A DNA stretch of 64,000 bases from Brevibacillus gelatini (GCF_003710935.1 NZ_RHHS01000012.1:62001-126000); one strand, 5' to 3'; shown: positions 10,432 to 21,390, counted from the stretch's first letter. The notes: generated by a model not told the origin, from the letters alone. Numbers and translations are program-made.

Positions 10432-10890
10432 TTGAGCAAGGTAACGGGCATCGTCACCGAACTGGTCACGCCCATTGTTGACGAATTGGGTTTGGAACTG
10501 GTTGACATCGAGTACAAAAAGGAAGGCAGCAACTGGTTTCTGCGCGTGTTTATCGACAATGAAACTGGCAACATCGACATCGATGACTGCGGCCTTGTCA
10601 GCGAGAAGCTGAGTCAAAAACTTGACGAAGTAGATCCGATTCCGACTGCATACTTTTTGGAAGTATCATCGCCGGGTGCTGAGCGTCCGTTGCGCAAGGA
10701 TAAGGATTTTACAAAAGCTGTCGGCAGACACGTGCACATTACAACCAAAGAGCCGATAGAAGGAGCAAGCCTGTTCGAGGGCGAACTGATATCGTACGAG
10801 GATGGCAAACTTACCATTAAGGAAGCGAAAAAAACGTACGTGATTTCCCAGGAGCAAATTGAAACGGCACGCATGGCAATCGTCTTTTAG
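10432..10890 (+). CDS. rimP: Ribosome maturation factor RimP
   Basis: RimP (YlxS) helps assemble the 30S subunit. The 152-residue protein has the N-terminal domain with [22 protein letters not shown], the central DIDDC segment, [10 protein letters not shown], and a C-terminal SH3-like barrel. It starts at TTG 10432, behind AAAGGAGGT at 10417-10425. First gene of the translation operon; nusA follows after 45 bases. Confidence 0.96.
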   Translation: MSKVTGIVTELVTPIVDELGLELVDIEYKKEGSNWFLRVFIDNETGNIDIDDCGLVSEKLSQKLDEVDPIPTAYFLEVSSPGAERPLRKDKDFTKAVGRHVHITTKEPIEGASLFEGELISYEDGKLTIKEAKKTYVISQEQIETARMAIVF

Positions 10891-10935
10891 ACGTTTGCAG
10901 CCGGTGGGTAAGTAAAGGAGGAGGCAACAAAAGTC

Positions 10936-12027
10936 ATGAACGGCGATTTTATCGAGGCTTTAGAAGCCATTGAGAGAGAGAAAGGCATCACCAAAGACGT
11001 GCTGATCGAGGCCATCGAAGCGGCGCTTATCTCTGGATACAAACGTAACTTCAATTCGGCCCAAAATGTGCGGGTGGATGTAAATCGTCATTCAGGTATG
11101 GTTCGCGTGTTTGCGCGCAAAAACGTGGTGGAAGAGGTTTTGGACCCGCGTCTTGAGATTTCTCAGGAAGCAGCCCAGGAAATCGATCCGAATTACCGAC
11201 TGGACGATATTGTGGAGATTGAGGTGACGCCTCGCGACTTCGGGCGCATTGCCGCGCAAACCGCAAAGCAGGTAGTGACCCAGCGCATTCGCGAAGCAGA
11301 GCGCGGGCTGATCTACAGCGAGTTCATCGAGCGTGAAGACGACATCATTACAGGGGTCGTTCAGCGTATGGACGCCCGCAACTACTACATCGATCTGGGC
11401 AAAGCGGAAGCGGTTATGCCGATCACCGAGAAAATGCCAACCGAGGAGTTCAAGTCACAAGATCGGGTGAAGGCATACATCATTAAAGTGGAAAAAACCA
11501 CCAAGGGACCGCAAATCGTCGTTTCCCGTACCCATCCGGGTCTTTTGAAGCGCCTCTTTGAGCTGGAAGTGCCAGAGATTTACGATGGTGTGGTTGAAAT
11601 CAAATCCGTTGCTCGTGAAGCAGGCGATCGCTCCAAAATCGCTGTCCATTCGATCAATCCGGACGTAGATCCTGTAGGTGCATGTGTAGGACCAAAAGGC
11701 ATGCGCGTACAGACAATCGTGACGGAGCTGAAAGGCGAAAAGATCGACATTGTTCGTTGGTCCGAAGATCCTGCCGAGTACGTGGCAAACGCGCTCAGCC
11801 CGGCAAAGGTGCTGCACGTGGATGTCAACCTCGCAGAAAAAGTAACCCGCGTCATCGTGCCGGATTACCAGTTGTCGCTTGCGATTGGCAAACGCGGACA
11901 AAACGCTCGTCTCGCAGCCAAGCTGACCGGCTGGAAGATCGACATCAAGAGCGAGTCCCAGGCAGAGCAGGAAGGCATCGACTACCCGAAAGAAGTAGAG
12001 GGCGATGAAGGAGTCGACAACGAATAG
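10936..12027 (+). CDS. nusA: Transcription termination/antitermination factor NusA
   Basis: NusA binds RNA polymerase and modulates pausing and intrinsic termination. The 363 residues run N-terminal polymerase-binding domain (1-125), S1 domain (about 135-200, [16 protein letters not shown]), then KH1 and KH2 ([20 protein letters not shown]). The long acidic repeats of E. coli NusA are absent, as is normal in Gram-positives; the tail is just a short acidic stretch. ATG 10936 follows AAAGGAGGAG. NusA may feed back on this operon through the leader hairpin (inference). Confidence 0.97.
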   Translation: MNGDFIEALEAIEREKGITKDVLIEAIEAALISGYKRNFNSAQNVRVDVNRHSGMVRVFARKNVVEEVLDPRLEISQEAAQEIDPNYRLDDIVEIEVTPRDFGRIAAQTAKQVVTQRIREAERGLIYSEFIEREDDIITGVVQRMDARNYYIDLGKAEAVMPITEKMPTEEFKSQDRVKAYIIKVEKTTKGPQIVVSRTHPGLLKRLFELEVPEIYDGVVEIKSVAREAGDRSKIAVHSINPDVDPVGACVGPKGMRVQTIVTELKGEKIDIVRWSEDPAEYVANALSPAKVLHVDVNLAEKVTRVIVPDYQLSLAIGKRGQNARLAAKLTGWKIDIKSESQAEQEGIDYPKEVEGDEGVDNE

Positions 12028-12029
12028 TC

Positions 12030-12320
12030 ATGAAGCAAAAAAAGATCCCTTTGCGCAAATGCATTGTTTGTCAAGGAATGTTTCCGAAAAAGGAATTGAT
12101 CCGCGTAGTCCGGACGCCCGCTGAGGAAATTGTCATCGACCTGACGGGAAAGGCGGCGGGCCGCGGTACCTATGTATGTCGGCAGGAAAGCTGTTTGAAG
12201 CCGGACGCGTTCGCATCGGGAAAATGGAAAAAAGTGCTGGAACGTGCCCTGAACATGTCCATCTCCGAAGAAAAGTATGATGCTTTCCGCGAGAAATGGC
12301 TGGAGATGATGGGACGATGA
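12030..12320 (+). CDS. rnpM: YlxR/RnpM family RNA-binding protein
   Basis: A 96-residue DUF448 protein. In B. subtilis the ortholog (YlxR) is reported to bind RNase P RNA, hence RnpM. It begins with basic residues and a CIVCQGMFPKKEL motif, and contains GRGTYVC with a later cysteine (ESCLK), suggesting a small cysteine-bearing fold. Starts two bases after the nusA stop and overlaps ylxQ by four bases, so it is translationally coupled to both. Confidence 0.9.
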   Translation: MKQKKIPLRKCIVCQGMFPKKELIRVVRTPAEEIVIDLTGKAAGRGTYVCRQESCLKPDAFASGKWKKVLERALNMSISEEKYDAFREKWLEMMGR

Positions 12321-12616
12321 TCCCTCAAGCAGCTCAGCTGCTCGGTATTGCGATGCGCGCGCGCAAAATCGTGACCGGGGAGGAAATGGTGATTACGGCT
12401 GTCCGCAACGGCCAGGCCCGGCTCGTTTTGCTCGCCTCAGACGCATCTGACAATACTGCGAAAAAAGTCAAGGATAAATGTTCCTATTACGGGGTCTCAT
12501 GTGTAACCACAGGCGACCGATATTCATTGGGACACGCAATCGGAAAAGATGGGCGCGTTACCGTGGCGGTGACCGATGGGAAGTTGGCTGAGAGCATTCA
12601 GCGTCTGCTCACCTAA
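12317..12616 (+). CDS. ylxQ: YlxQ, ribosomal L7Ae-family RNA-binding protein
   Basis: A 99-residue L7Ae/L30e/S12e/Gadd45-fold protein expected to bind kink-turn RNA; it is not essential in B. subtilis, and its exact role is unclear. The fold shows in LLGIAMRARKIVTGEE, ARLVLLASDASDNT and GHAIGKDGRVTVAVTD. I chose ATG 12317 because it overlaps the rnpM stop in an ATGA arrangement. ATG 12296 would add seven residues and overlap further. Confidence 0.88.
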   Translation: MIPQAAQLLGIAMRARKIVTGEEMVITAVRNGQARLVLLASDASDNTAKKVKDKCSYYGVSCVTTGDRYSLGHAIGKDGRVTVAVTDGKLAESIQRLLT

Positions 12617-12637
12617 CTTGGAAAGGGTGAAGTTTAT

Positions 12638-15151
12638 TTGAAGACACGTGTGTATGAATATGCCAAACAGCACAACATGAGCAGTAAGGAAATCCTCAAT
12701 TTGCTAAAACGTTTGAACATAGAAGTAGCCAATCATATGAGTATCATGGAAGAAGGGACGATCAAGCGGATCGAGGATCACTTGGCCAAGCTGCGTGCCG
12801 GCTCCAAGCCAGAAGCGCGTGATACGCCAAGCGATACAAGACAAAAGCAAATGGACGATCAACGACGCCCCAACGAATCCAGAGGACAACAGGGGCAGCA
12901 GTCACAAGCTGCAAAGCATGACAGACAAAACGAACGCGATCGCGGCGGTTCTTCAACCAGCAACAATCGTCCAGCCAGCACCAGCGGAAACCAGCCCGAT
13001 CAGCAAAGTCCTCAACATGGAAAAAATCAGGGGAAGAATCAGGAGAGAAGACCAAACCATATGAGAAGTCAACCAGCAAAACCGACTGACCGTAAGCCGC
13101 AAAACCAACAACGTTCACAGAGCCAAAGACCGCAAAACCAGCAGCGCCCTTCGCAACAGGCAGCTGCAAACCAAGCCGATATTCGGTTGAGTGATGATTT
13201 TGAAGACAAAGTAAAACTTCCTTCCAATGTCACTCTGGAAAAACGCGAGAAAATCAAAAAAGGTCCACAGGCGCAAAAGACGTTTGAAGACAATAAAAAG
13301 AACACGCCTTTCCGCAATAACCGCAACAACGCAAACAACCGCCGCGGCGGCAACAACAACCAGCGCGGAGGGCAAAAGGCACAGCGTCCCGTGCTTGAGC
13401 CGCCTAGCAAAATCACCTTTACCGAATCGTTGACGGTGAACGAGCTGGCTGTGAAGCTGCGCAAGGAACCAGCGGAAATCATCAAAAAGCTGTTTAATTT
13501 GGGGATCATGGCTACGATCAACCAGTACCTGGAGCGTGAAGCCATCGAGTTGATCTGCGCCGACTACAACGTAGAAGTCGAAGAAAAAATCGTCATCGAC
13601 GAAACCAACTTCGAAGCAATCGAAGAAGTGGATCCGCCTGAGTCTCTCGTAGAGCGTCCGCCGGTCGTTACCATCATGGGTCACGTTGACCACGGGAAAA
13701 CAACGCTGCTCGACGCCATCCGCTCCACGAACGTAGTAGCGGGTGAAGCAGGCGGGATTACCCAGCACATCGGTGCTTACCAGGTCGAGATCAAAGGCAA
13801 GAAGATCACGTTCCTCGATACACCTGGCCACGCAGCGTTCACGACCATGCGTGCTCGCGGTGCCCAAATCACCGACATTACCGTTCTCGTCGTCGCTGCC
13901 GATGACGGCGTGATGCCGCAAACCGTAGAGGCGATCAGCCACGCGAAAGCGGCAAACGTGCCGATCATCGTCGCTGTCAACAAGGTGGATAAACCGGAAG
14001 CCAACGTCGACCGCATCAAGCAAGAACTGACCGAGTATGAGCTCGTTGCCGAAGAGTGGGGCGGGGACACCATTTTCTCTCCACTGTCTGCGAAGCAGCG
14101 CACCGGAATCGAAGAGCTGCTTGAGTACATCCTGCTCGTCGCAGAGGTGCAAGAGCTGAAAGCAAACCCTGACAAACGTGCGCGCGGTACGGTAGTGGAA
14201 GCCGAGCTTGACAAAGGCCGTGGCCCTGTCGCGACCGTTCTGGTACAGCAAGGAACGTTGCGCGTCGGAGATCCAATCGTCGTCGGCTCCGCCTATGGCC
14301 GCGTTCGTGCGATGGTGAACGACAAAGGCCGTCGCCTGAAAGAAGCGGGTCCATCTACCCCTGTGGAAATTACGGGTCTGAACGATGTGCCGCAAGCGGG
14401 CGACCAGTTCCGCGTGTTTGAAGACGAGAAAAAAGCCCGTGCAATCGGCGAAGCGCGCGCAGCCAAGCAGCGTGAATCCGAGCGTCGCGAAAGCTCCCGC
14501 GTATCGTTGGACGATCTGTTCCAGCACATTCAGGAAGGCGACATCAAAGAGCTGAACCTGATCGTAAAAGCGGACGTACAAGGTTCTGTAGAAGCTTTGC
14601 GCGGCTCTCTGGAAAAGATCGACGTCAATGGTACCCGCGTGAAAATTATTCACACGGGAGTCGGGGCGATTACCGAGTCCGACGTCACGCTGGCAAACGC
14701 ATCGAATGCGATCATCATCGGTTTCAACGTGCGTCCTGAGCCAAACGCTCGCAGCATGGCTGAACAGGAGAAAATCGACATTCGCCTGCACCGCGTCATC
14801 TACACCGTGATCGAAGAGATCGAGCAAGCCCTGAAAGGCATGCTGGACCCTGTTTATAAAGAAAACATCATCGGTCAGGCAGAGATCCGCGAAGTCTTCA
14901 AAGTATCCAAAGTGGGCAACATCGCAGGTTGCTATGTCACCGAAGGAAAACTGAGCCGCGATGCGGGTGCCCGTCTGATCCGTGAAGGCATTGTCATCTA
15001 CGAAGGCAAGCTGGAAACGTTGAAACGCTTCAAGGACGATGCCAAAGAGGTCAACGCAGGCTATGAGTGCGGTTTGACCCTGGAACGCTTCCAGGACATC
15101 AAGGTAGGCGACGTGATCGAAGCCTTCGTCATGGTTGAAGTGAAGCAATAA
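12638..15151 (+). CDS. infB: Translation initiation factor IF-2
   Basis: IF-2 is the GTPase that brings fMet-tRNA to the ribosome. The 837-residue protein starts with an IF2_N domain (1-50), then a very hydrophilic Gln/Asn/Arg/Pro-rich linker (about 60-250, with PQNQQR repeated), a second IF2_N domain (about 260-310), then the G domain: GHVDHGKTT (about 347), DTPGH (about 394), NKVD (about 448). Domains II to IV follow. Start is TTG 12638 after GGAAAGGGTGA. The stop overlaps ylxP (TAATG). The linker is probably disordered. Confidence 0.97.
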   Translation: MKTRVYEYAKQHNMSSKEILNLLKRLNIEVANHMSIMEEGTIKRIEDHLAKLRAGSKPEARDTPSDTRQKQMDDQRRPNESRGQQGQQSQAAKHDRQNERDRGGSSTSNNRPASTSGNQPDQQSPQHGKNQGKNQERRPNHMRSQPAKPTDRKPQNQQRSQSQRPQNQQRPSQQAAANQADIRLSDDFEDKVKLPSNVTLEKREKIKKGPQAQKTFEDNKKNTPFRNNRNNANNRRGGNNNQRGGQKAQRPVLEPPSKITFTESLTVNELAVKLRKEPAEIIKKLFNLGIMATINQYLEREAIELICADYNVEVEEKIVIDETNFEAIEEVDPPESLVERPPVVTIMGHVDHGKTTLLDAIRSTNVVAGEAGGITQHIGAYQVEIKGKKITFLDTPGHAAFTTMRARGAQITDITVLVVAADDGVMPQTVEAISHAKAANVPIIVAVNKVDKPEANVDRIKQELTEYELVAEEWGGDTIFSPLSAKQRTGIEELLEYILLVAEVQELKANPDKRARGTVVEAELDKGRGPVATVLVQQGTLRVGDPIVVGSAYGRVRAMVNDKGRRLKEAGPSTPVEITGLNDVPQAGDQFRVFEDEKKARAIGEARAAKQRESERRESSRVSLDDLFQHIQEGDIKELNLIVKADVQGSVEALRGSLEKIDVNGTRVKIIHTGVGAITESDVTLANASNAIIIGFNVRPEPNARSMAEQEKIDIRLHRVIYTVIEEIEQALKGMLDPVYKENIIGQAEIREVFKVSKVGNIAGCYVTEGKLSRDAGARLIREGIVIYEGKLETLKRFKDDAKEVNAGYECGLTLERFQDIKVGDVIEAFVMVEVKQ

Positions 15152-15432
15152 TGGTAGCAGGGGTGCAGATTGAACTGTTTCTGCCCGCTTGCCAAAACCT
15201 GAAAGAAAAACGGGCCATCGTCAAAAGTCTCATCGGCAAGCTGCGGAGCCGCTTCAACGTCTCCGCAGCGGAGATGGCTTATCCCGAGCAGTGGCAGCGT
15301 ACCGTGTTGGGTATCGCTGCCGTTGCTAATGAAATGTCTTTTTTACAACAAGAAATGCAGGCTGTGGTGCGATTCGTGGAAAACCATCCCGACGTGGAGT
15401 TGATTCGGGTCGATACGGAATACTACGAATAA
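15151..15432 (+). CDS. ylxP: DUF503 family protein YlxP
   Basis: A 93-residue DUF503 protein of unknown function, nearly always found between infB and rbfA in Firmicutes. It shows the family pattern ELFLPACQNLKEKRAIVKSLIGKLRSRF in two parts and NVSAAEM, with a ferredoxin-like alternation. The start ATG overlaps the infB stop by one base. Position suggests a role near ribosome assembly, but nothing in the sequence shows a catalytic site. Confidence 0.88.
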   Translation: MVAGVQIELFLPACQNLKEKRAIVKSLIGKLRSRFNVSAAEMAYPEQWQRTVLGIAAVANEMSFLQQEMQAVVRFVENHPDVELIRVDTEYYE

Positions 15433-15456
15433 GGCAGCCAGCGGAGGTGAGAGCAG

Positions 15457-15816
15457 ATGAACAAAACAAGAATGAGCCGCGTCGGCGAAGAAATCAAAAA
15501 AGAACTGAGCCTCATTTTGCAGCGTGGACTGAAAGATCCTCGCGTCGGCTTTGTGACCGTAACGGATGTAGAAGTGAGCAGCGATCTCCAGCTTGCCAAA
15601 GTATTCGTCAGCATCTTTGGCAGCGAGGAGCAGCGCAAAGAATCTCTGGTAGGACTGGCCAAAGCAAAAGGCTACCTGCGAACGGAAATTGGCAAGCGTG
15701 TCAAGCTGCGCCATATTCCCGACTTCGTTTTCAAACTGGATGAGTCGATTGACTACGGTTCCAAAATTGAGTCGATCCTGCGGGAAATCTCCACAGAAGG
15801 AGAGAAACAGGAATGA
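15457..15816 (+). CDS. rbfA: Ribosome-binding factor A
   Basis: RbfA is a 30S assembly factor that binds near 16S rRNA helix 1 and is needed in the cold. The 119-residue KH-like protein shows [41 protein letters not shown] and the C-terminal [14 protein letters not shown]. It starts at ATG 15457 behind GGAGGTGAGA and overlaps nrnA by four bases. Confidence 0.96.
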   Translation: MNKTRMSRVGEEIKKELSLILQRGLKDPRVGFVTVTDVEVSSDLQLAKVFVSIFGSEEQRKESLVGLAKAKGYLRTEIGKRVKLRHIPDFVFKLDESIDYGSKIESILREISTEGEKQE

Positions 15817-16808
15817 ATCCGAATCGAGCAGCAGTAGAGGAAGCGGCCCGCTTTTTCCGGGAGCATGACCGCTTCCTGGTTCTTTCCCATGTCAATCCAG
15901 ACGGCGATGCTACCGGCTCTGCCTTGGGAGTCGTGCTCATGCTTGAGCAGCTGGGAAAAGAGTACGTGGTGGTCAACGAAGGGGAAACGCCGCTCAAGTT
16001 TAACTTTTTGCCGCGTTTTGACCGCATGCGCAACCTGCGCAAACAGCCGCTTGCCGAAAAGTTCAAGGCCGTAATCGCCGTTGACTGTGCCGATGCGTCA
16101 CGGATGGGCGATGTGCGGCCTTTGTTTGCATCTGACGCCGCTATCCTCAATATCGATCACCACCCGACGAACGACATGTTCGGAACGGTCAACCTGGTGC
16201 GTCCCGAAGCGGCGGCGACAGCGGAAATTTTGTTTGAAGTGGCAGAAGCAGCGGGGATCGCGTTCAACGAAGAGATTGCCTTGTGCATTTATACCGGGCT
16301 TTTGACGGATACAGGCGGCTTTCGCTACTCCAATACGACGCCGCGGGTCATGGAAATCGCGGCCCGCTTGCTGACCTACGGGGTGAAGCCGGGCGAGGTG
16401 GCCGAGCGCTGCCTGGAGGAAATCACGTTTGCGCATGTCAAAGTATTGCGCCGTGCCTTGCAGACGCTGCAGTTGTCCCATCAAAAACTCGTCGCTTCCA
16501 TTTGCGTGTCCGTCGATGATTTTGCCAAGGCAGAGGCCCAGCGCGAGGATGCGGGCGGACTGGTGAACTACTGCCGCAACATCGAAGGCGTCGAAGTCGG
16601 CGTTTCCTTTGTAGAGTCGGAGCCGGGTATCGTCAAGGTCAGTTTGCGGGCGAGAGATCGCGTTGACGTATCGGCTGTGGCCAAGCAGCTCGGCGGCGGT
16701 GGACACGCCAAAGCTTCCGGCTGCACCATCAAAGGGACGATCGCGGAAGCGAAGCAAAAAGTTTGGGAAGCGCTGGAGCCAGCATTAGGAGTGAAACACG
16801 ATGAGTAA
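15813..16808 (+). CDS. nrnA: NrnA-type bifunctional oligoribonuclease / pAp phosphatase
   Basis: A DHH-DHHA1 phosphoesterase that degrades RNA 2-5mers and pAp. Metal-binding motifs are all present: [31 protein letters not shown], and [12 protein letters not shown]. The C-terminal DHHA1 RNA-binding motif [10 protein letters not shown] is near residue 295. 331 residues, the usual size. B. subtilis nrnA (ytqI) sits elsewhere; here it is coupled to rbfA (ATGA overlap) and overlaps truB by eight bases, so RNA turnover is tied to translation genes. Confidence 0.94.
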   Translation: MNPNRAAVEEAARFFREHDRFLVLSHVNPDGDATGSALGVVLMLEQLGKEYVVVNEGETPLKFNFLPRFDRMRNLRKQPLAEKFKAVIAVDCADASRMGDVRPLFASDAAILNIDHHPTNDMFGTVNLVRPEAAATAEILFEVAEAAGIAFNEEIALCIYTGLLTDTGGFRYSNTTPRVMEIAARLLTYGVKPGEVAERCLEEITFAHVKVLRRALQTLQLSHQKLVASICVSVDDFAKAEAQREDAGGLVNYCRNIEGVEVGVSFVESEPGIVKVSLRARDRVDVSAVAKQLGGGGHAKASGCTIKGTIAEAKQKVWEALEPALGVKHDE

Positions 16809-17727
16809 CGCGCACGGTGTGCTGGTAATCGACAAGCCGGCGGGCATGACCTCGCACGATTGTGTGGCGCGCATCCGTCGGCTGTATGGAACGAAAAAGG
16901 TAGGACATACGGGAACGCTCGACCCCGACGTGACAGGTGTCCTGCCGATCTGTATCGGCCATGCAACGCGCCTGGTAGAGTATTTGCAGGATTTGCCGAA
17001 GCGCTACAAAGTAGTCATGCGGCTCGGCAGCTCCACGACGACGGAGGATGCTTCCGGGGAAGTGCTGGAGCAGGCTAAAGTAGACGCAGCCGCGATCACG
17101 ACCGAACGTATCGAGCAATTGCTGCAATCGTTTTTGGGAGAAATCGAGCAGGTGCCGCCGATGTTTTCGGCGGTTAAAGTAAACGGGAAGCGGCTCTACG
17201 ATCTGGCAAGAGAAGGCGCCGTCGTTGAGCGCAAGCCGCGCAAAGTCACACTGTACGAGCTGACGCTTCACGAGATCAAGGCAGACGGCGACAGCGTCGA
17301 CATCTCGTTTACCTGTACATGTTCAAAAGGGACGTACATGCGCACCTTATGTGTTGACCTTGGTCGCGCTCTGGGTTATCCTGCCCATATGAAGCTGCTT
17401 CGGCGAATCAAGAGCGGACCGTTCGCAGAGGAGGAGGCGATTCCTCTTCATGTACTGGAGGAGCGGGCTGCGAACGGGGAGGATCTCTCCCGTCATCTTG
17501 TCTCCATCTCACAGGCGATTTCATTTTTGCCGTCTTATCAGGTCAAACCGGAGCGAATCCGTGCGGTGCGCAATGGACTGGCGACTGCGCTGCCCGGAGT
17601 CAATGCCGAGGTAGGCAGCCTGATCTGCCTGTTTGCAGGCGAAGAGTTGCTGGGGATTCATCGCGTGTGCCGTGGGGACAAAGGTCTTTTCGCCAAAGCA
17701 GAAAAAGTCTTTCCAGCCGAGGTGTAA
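16801..17727 (+). CDS. truB: tRNA pseudouridine(55) synthase TruB
   Basis: TruB makes pseudouridine 55 in the T loop of tRNAs. The 308-residue protein has the N-terminal VIDKPAGMTSHD, the catalytic aspartate in HTGTLDPDVTGVLP (about residue 42), and SKGTYMRTLCVDLG, followed by a C-terminal PUA-like part (about 230-308). It overlaps nrnA by eight bases. Confidence 0.96.
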   Translation: MSNAHGVLVIDKPAGMTSHDCVARIRRLYGTKKVGHTGTLDPDVTGVLPICIGHATRLVEYLQDLPKRYKVVMRLGSSTTTEDASGEVLEQAKVDAAAITTERIEQLLQSFLGEIEQVPPMFSAVKVNGKRLYDLAREGAVVERKPRKVTLYELTLHEIKADGDSVDISFTCTCSKGTYMRTLCVDLGRALGYPAHMKLLRRIKSGPFAEEEAIPLHVLEERAANGEDLSRHLVSISQAISFLPSYQVKPERIRAVRNGLATALPGVNAEVGSLICLFAGEELLGIHRVCRGDKGLFAKAEKVFPAEV

Positions 17728-17730
17728 ACC

Positions 17731-18672
17731 GTGAAAACGATCTCCCTGACCTATCCACTACCAGATGAGTTGCAAGCGACACCATGCGCGATTGCGCTTG
17801 GCTATTTTGATGGCGTACATATCGGACATCGCCGGGTGATTCAAAAGGCGATTGATACCGCAAGAGCGAACGGATGGGAAAGTACGGTGCTGACATTTGA
17901 CCCCCATCCGCGCGAAATTCTCGGGCAAAGCGGCTATACGAGCTACCTCACCCCGCTTTCCGACAAGCTGGAGCAATTCGAGAAAATGGGGGTAGACCGA
18001 ACGTATGTCATGAAGTTCGACATCGGTTTTGCCGCTGTCTATCCGGAGGACTTCATTACGGAGTGCATGCTTCCTCTCGCTTGCCGGCATGTCGTGGTCG
18101 GCTTTGACTACACGTTCGGCTACAGAGGAATGGGAACCGCCCAGACGCTGCAGGAGATGAGCAAGGGCCGTTTTGGACTTGACATCATCAGTCCGGTCAA
18201 TCGGTTGGGAGAAAAAGTGAGCAGCACGATCATTCGCGAGTATCTCCACCACGGAAATGTAGAGCAGGTGCGCCATCTGCTGGGTCGTCCGTACAAGGTG
18301 CGCGGCAAGGTCGTTCACGGCGACAAGCGCGGGCGCACAATCGGCTTTCCCACGGCCAACGTCCGGGTCGAACAGCCGTATCTCATCGGCAAAAACGGCG
18401 TGTACGGGGTGCGCTTCACGGTCGATTCCAAGACGTACAACGGCGTGATGAATGTAGGAATCAAGCCTACATTTGAGCTGGAGAAGAAAGAAAAGTCACT
18501 AGAAGTGCACATTTTCGAGTTCTCTGGTGACATTTACGACAAGGAAGTCGAAGTAGAATTCCTTTTCTACATTCGCGAAGAGCAAAAGTTTGGCGGTGTG
18601 GATGCGCTGATTGCGCAAATCGGCCGCGATGTGGACGTGGCGAAGCGCAAATTCGCCCAGGGAATCTCCTAA
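17731..18672 (+). CDS. ribF: Bifunctional riboflavin kinase / FAD synthetase
   Basis: RibF (RibC in B. subtilis) phosphorylates riboflavin to FMN and adenylates FMN to FAD. The N-terminal adenylyltransferase half has GYFDGVHIGHRRV. The C-terminal kinase half begins near residue 185 with GKVVHGDKRGRTIGFPTANV and contains YNGVMNVGIKPTF. 313 residues, standard length. GTG 17731 comes three bases after truB. Last gene of the operon; no terminator-like hairpin is obvious before the rpsO promoter. Confidence 0.96.
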   Translation: MKTISLTYPLPDELQATPCAIALGYFDGVHIGHRRVIQKAIDTARANGWESTVLTFDPHPREILGQSGYTSYLTPLSDKLEQFEKMGVDRTYVMKFDIGFAAVYPEDFITECMLPLACRHVVVGFDYTFGYRGMGTAQTLQEMSKGRFGLDIISPVNRLGEKVSSTIIREYLHHGNVEQVRHLLGRPYKVRGKVVHGDKRGRTIGFPTANVRVEQPYLIGKNGVYGVRFTVDSKTYNGVMNVGIKPTFELEKKEKSLEVHIFEFSGDIYDKEVEVEFLFYIREEQKFGGVDALIAQIGRDVDVAKRKFAQGIS

Positions 18673-18681
18673 GGAATCTCT

Positions 18682-18710
18682 TTGCTTTTCCTGAAATGAT
18701 ATGCTATAAT
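18682..18710 (+). promoter_or_regulatory. SigA promoter of rpsO (extended -10)
   Basis: Weak -35 TTGCTT (18682-18687), 17 bases, then TGC plus TATAAT (18702-18710). The extended -10 makes up for the poor -35. Expected transcript start is near 18717. Confidence 0.75.
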
Positions 18711-18798
18711 TCAAAACGTTGTACAGATAACCGTAGCTTGGCTGTCCGATGCTCACCGACGGCAGACTCGGCTAACGGGATATATAATAAGGAGGTGA
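18711..18798 (+). promoter_or_regulatory. Structured rpsO leader, likely S15 autoregulatory RNA
   Basis: The leader between promoter and ribosome site has arms that can pair: CCGTAGC (18731-18737) with GCTAACGG (18771-18778, one bulge), enclosing a smaller stem built from CTGTCCG and CGACGGCAG. It ends next to TATATAATAAGGAGGTGAG. S15 is known to repress its own mRNA in several bacteria, with Geobacillus leaders of this layout. The match here is by structure and position only. Confidence 0.5.
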
Positions 18799-18804
18799 GT
18801 CATG

Positions 18805-19074
18805 ATGGCATTGTCTCAAGAACGTAAAACTCAACTGATTCAAGAGTTCCGTACTCATGAGAACGACACTGGTTCGCCAGAAGTGCAAATCGCTATCTTG
18901 ACCGAAAACATTAACAACCTGAACGAACACTTGCGTACGCACAAAAAAGATCACCACAGCCGTCGTGGTCTGTTGAAAATGGTAGGTCAACGCCGCAACC
19001 TGTTGACATACCTGCGTGAAGCAGATGTTCAACGCTATCGTTCGGTAGTAGACCGCCTGGGTCTGCGCCGCTAG
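18805..19074 (+). CDS. rpsO: 30S ribosomal protein S15
   Basis: S15 binds 16S rRNA at the central-domain three-way junction. The 89 residues include [37 protein letters not shown] and the basic end RLGLRR. ATG 18805 gives the usual MALSQ start; ATG 18802, one codon earlier, is also in reach of GGAGGTGA at 18791-18798. It has its own promoter, leader and a strong terminator. Confidence 0.97.
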   Translation: MALSQERKTQLIQEFRTHENDTGSPEVQIAILTENINNLNEHLRTHKKDHHSRRGLLKMVGQRRNLLTYLREADVQRYRSVVDRLGLRR

Positions 19075-19086
19075 TCAGCGTCTTGT

Positions 19087-19115
19087 AAAAAGCGGGTTCT
19101 TCCCGCTTTTTCTAT
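19087..19115 (+). terminator. Intrinsic terminator after rpsO
   Basis: AAAAAGCGGG (19087-19096) and CCCGCTTTTT (19102-19111) form a perfect 10-pair stem with a 5-base loop. Some readthrough into pnp is likely, because I see no convincing SigA promoter in the short gap after it. Confidence 0.92.
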
Positions 19116-19233
19116 TATCCCAAAGAGCTGCCAAAGCTCGCCATTTAATTTTCAGGATGGCAGGAAATAATACATACAGGTAGAAAACAAAGTGTAAACC
19201 TGCACATTGTTGCAAAGGAGGACTGCTAGCATC

Positions 19234-21378
19234 ATGGAGCAACAATACCGTACATATGATTTTGAACTGGCAGGCCGCAAGCTGACTCTTGAATTTGGCA
19301 AAATGGCCAAACAGGCGAACGGCTCGGTTCTGGTTCGGTACGGCGATACAGCAATCCTGTCTGCAGTTACAGTCTCGAAGGAGCCAAAAGCGCTCGATTT
19401 CTTCCCGCTGACTGTCAACTATGAGGAACGTCTCTATGCGGTCGGAAAAATTCCCGGCGGCTTTATTAAAAGAGAAGGACGTCCAAGCGAAAAAGCCATT
19501 TTGGCGAGCCGCTTGATTGACCGCCCGATCCGTCCTCTTTTTGCAGAAGGATTCCGCAACGACGTACAAATTGTCAATACTGTTCTGTCGGTTGACCAGG
19601 ACTGCTCTCCGGAAATCGCTGCGATGATCGGGACGTCTGCTGCTCTTTGCGTTTCCGAGATTCCGTTTGAAGGGCCGATTGCCGGTGTCATCGTCGGGCG
19701 CATCGACGGCGAGTTCGTCATCAACCCGACTGTGGAGCAGGCAGAAAAAAGCGATATTCACCTCGTAGTCGCAGGTACTCACAAAGCGATCAACATGGTG
19801 GAAGCAGCTGCGAACCAAGTGCCAGAGTCTGTTATGCTGGAAGCGATCATGGCTGGCCATGAGGTTATCAAGCAACTGGTGGAGTTCCAAAACCAGATCG
19901 CAGCAGAAATCGGCAAAGAAAAAATGGAAGTCATCCTGCATGAAATCGATCCGGAAATCGATCAGGCTGTGCGCGAATACGCAGAGGCCCGCCTGAAGGA
20001 AGCCGTGCGGATTGAAGAAAAGCAGGCGCGTTACGACGCGATTGACAACATCAAGCAAGAGGCGCTGGAGCATTTCGCTGCCAAAGACCCGGAAGCTTAT
20101 CCCGAGCAGGAAAAAATGATTAGCGAAGTGCTGGGCAACATCGTTAAAGATGAAGTTCGCCGTCTCATTACCGAAGAAAAAATTCGCCCGGATGGACGAG
20201 CTTTGAACGAGATTCGTCCGCTTTCCAGCGAGGTTGGCATTTTGGCCCGCACGCATGGTTCTGCCATGTTTACCCGTGGGCAGACACAGGCGCTGAGCGT
20301 CTGCACACTCGGGGCATTGGGCGATGTGCAAATTCTCGACGGGCTTGGACTGGAAGAATCGAAACGATTCATGCACCATTACAACTTTCCGCCGTACAGC
20401 GTAGGGGAAGCGCGTCCGCTGCGTCCTCCAGGTCGTCGGGAAATCGGACACGGTGCGTTGGGTGAGCGTGCCATTGAGCCGATCATTCCTTCCGAGAACG
20501 AGTTCCCTTATACGATCCGTCTCGTTTCCGAAGTGATTGAGTCCAACGGTTCGACATCGCAAGCTTCCATTTGCGCGAGCGTACTGGCGCTGATGGATGC
20601 CGGTGTGCCGATCAAGGCTCCGGTTGCTGGGATCGCGATGGGCTTGATTATGAGCAAGGATGAACAGTCTTTCTCCATCCTGACGGACATCCAGGGCATG
20701 GAAGACCACCTGGGCGATATGGACTTCAAGGTAGCAGGTACCGAGACTGGCGTAACAGCGATTCAGATGGACATTAAAATTTCCGGGATCAATCGGGAAA
20801 TTTTGCAGCAAGCGCTGGAGCAAGCGCGCGAAGGTCGCCTGCACATCCTCAAGCACATGATGAGCACGATTTCCGAACCGCGCAAAGAGCTGTCTCCTTA
20901 CGCGCCGAAGATTTTGACCATGACGATCAATCCGGAGAAGATTCGCGATGTAATCGGCCCACAAGGTCGTGTCATCAACAAAATCATCGAAGAAACCGGC
21001 GTCAAAATCGACATCGAGCAAGATGGACGAGTGTTCATCGCTTCGGTCAACCACGAAGCGAACCTGCGCGCGAAACAAATCATCGAGGACCTGGTTCGCG
21101 AGGTGGCAGTCGGCCAGATTTATCTGGGAACTGTCAAGCGCGTAGAGAAGTATGGAGCGTTCATCGAGCTGTTTGCCGGCAAGGAAGGCTTGTGCCACAT
21201 CTCCCAACTGGCTGAGGAACGCGTAGCCAAGACGGAAGACGTCGTATCCATCGGCGACAAGGTGCAAGTAAAAGTAACCGAGATCGACGATCAAGGTCGC
21301 ATCAACCTGTCCCGCAAAGCTGTGCTCAAGGAACAAGCTGCAGCCCAGGCTGAAAAGGCATCGACAAAAGCAGAATAA
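19234..21378 (+). CDS. pnp: Polynucleotide phosphorylase
   Basis: PNPase degrades RNA 3' to 5' with phosphate. Two RNase PH-like halves frame the 714-residue protein ([31 protein letters not shown] and the active-site segment [11 protein letters not shown]). A KH domain ([16 protein letters not shown], about 565) and an S1 domain ([15 protein letters not shown], about 630) close it, then an Ala/Lys-rich tail. Start ATG 19234 follows AAAGGAGG at 19214-19221, a slightly long spacing; TTG 19207 precedes that site and is rejected. Confidence 0.97.
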   Translation: MEQQYRTYDFELAGRKLTLEFGKMAKQANGSVLVRYGDTAILSAVTVSKEPKALDFFPLTVNYEERLYAVGKIPGGFIKREGRPSEKAILASRLIDRPIRPLFAEGFRNDVQIVNTVLSVDQDCSPEIAAMIGTSAALCVSEIPFEGPIAGVIVGRIDGEFVINPTVEQAEKSDIHLVVAGTHKAINMVEAAANQVPESVMLEAIMAGHEVIKQLVEFQNQIAAEIGKEKMEVILHEIDPEIDQAVREYAEARLKEAVRIEEKQARYDAIDNIKQEALEHFAAKDPEAYPEQEKMISEVLGNIVKDEVRRLITEEKIRPDGRALNEIRPLSSEVGILARTHGSAMFTRGQTQALSVCTLGALGDVQILDGLGLEESKRFMHHYNFPPYSVGEARPLRPPGRREIGHGALGERAIEPIIPSENEFPYTIRLVSEVIESNGSTSQASICASVLALMDAGVPIKAPVAGIAMGLIMSKDEQSFSILTDIQGMEDHLGDMDFKVAGTETGVTAIQMDIKISGINREILQQALEQAREGRLHILKHMMSTISEPRKELSPYAPKILTMTINPEKIRDVIGPQGRVINKIIEETGVKIDIEQDGRVFIASVNHEANLRAKQIIEDLVREVAVGQIYLGTVKRVEKYGAFIELFAGKEGLCHISQLAEERVAKTEDVVSIGDKVQVKVTEIDDQGRINLSRKAVLKEQAAAQAEKASTKAE

Positions 21379-21390
21379 CCGACAAACAAA

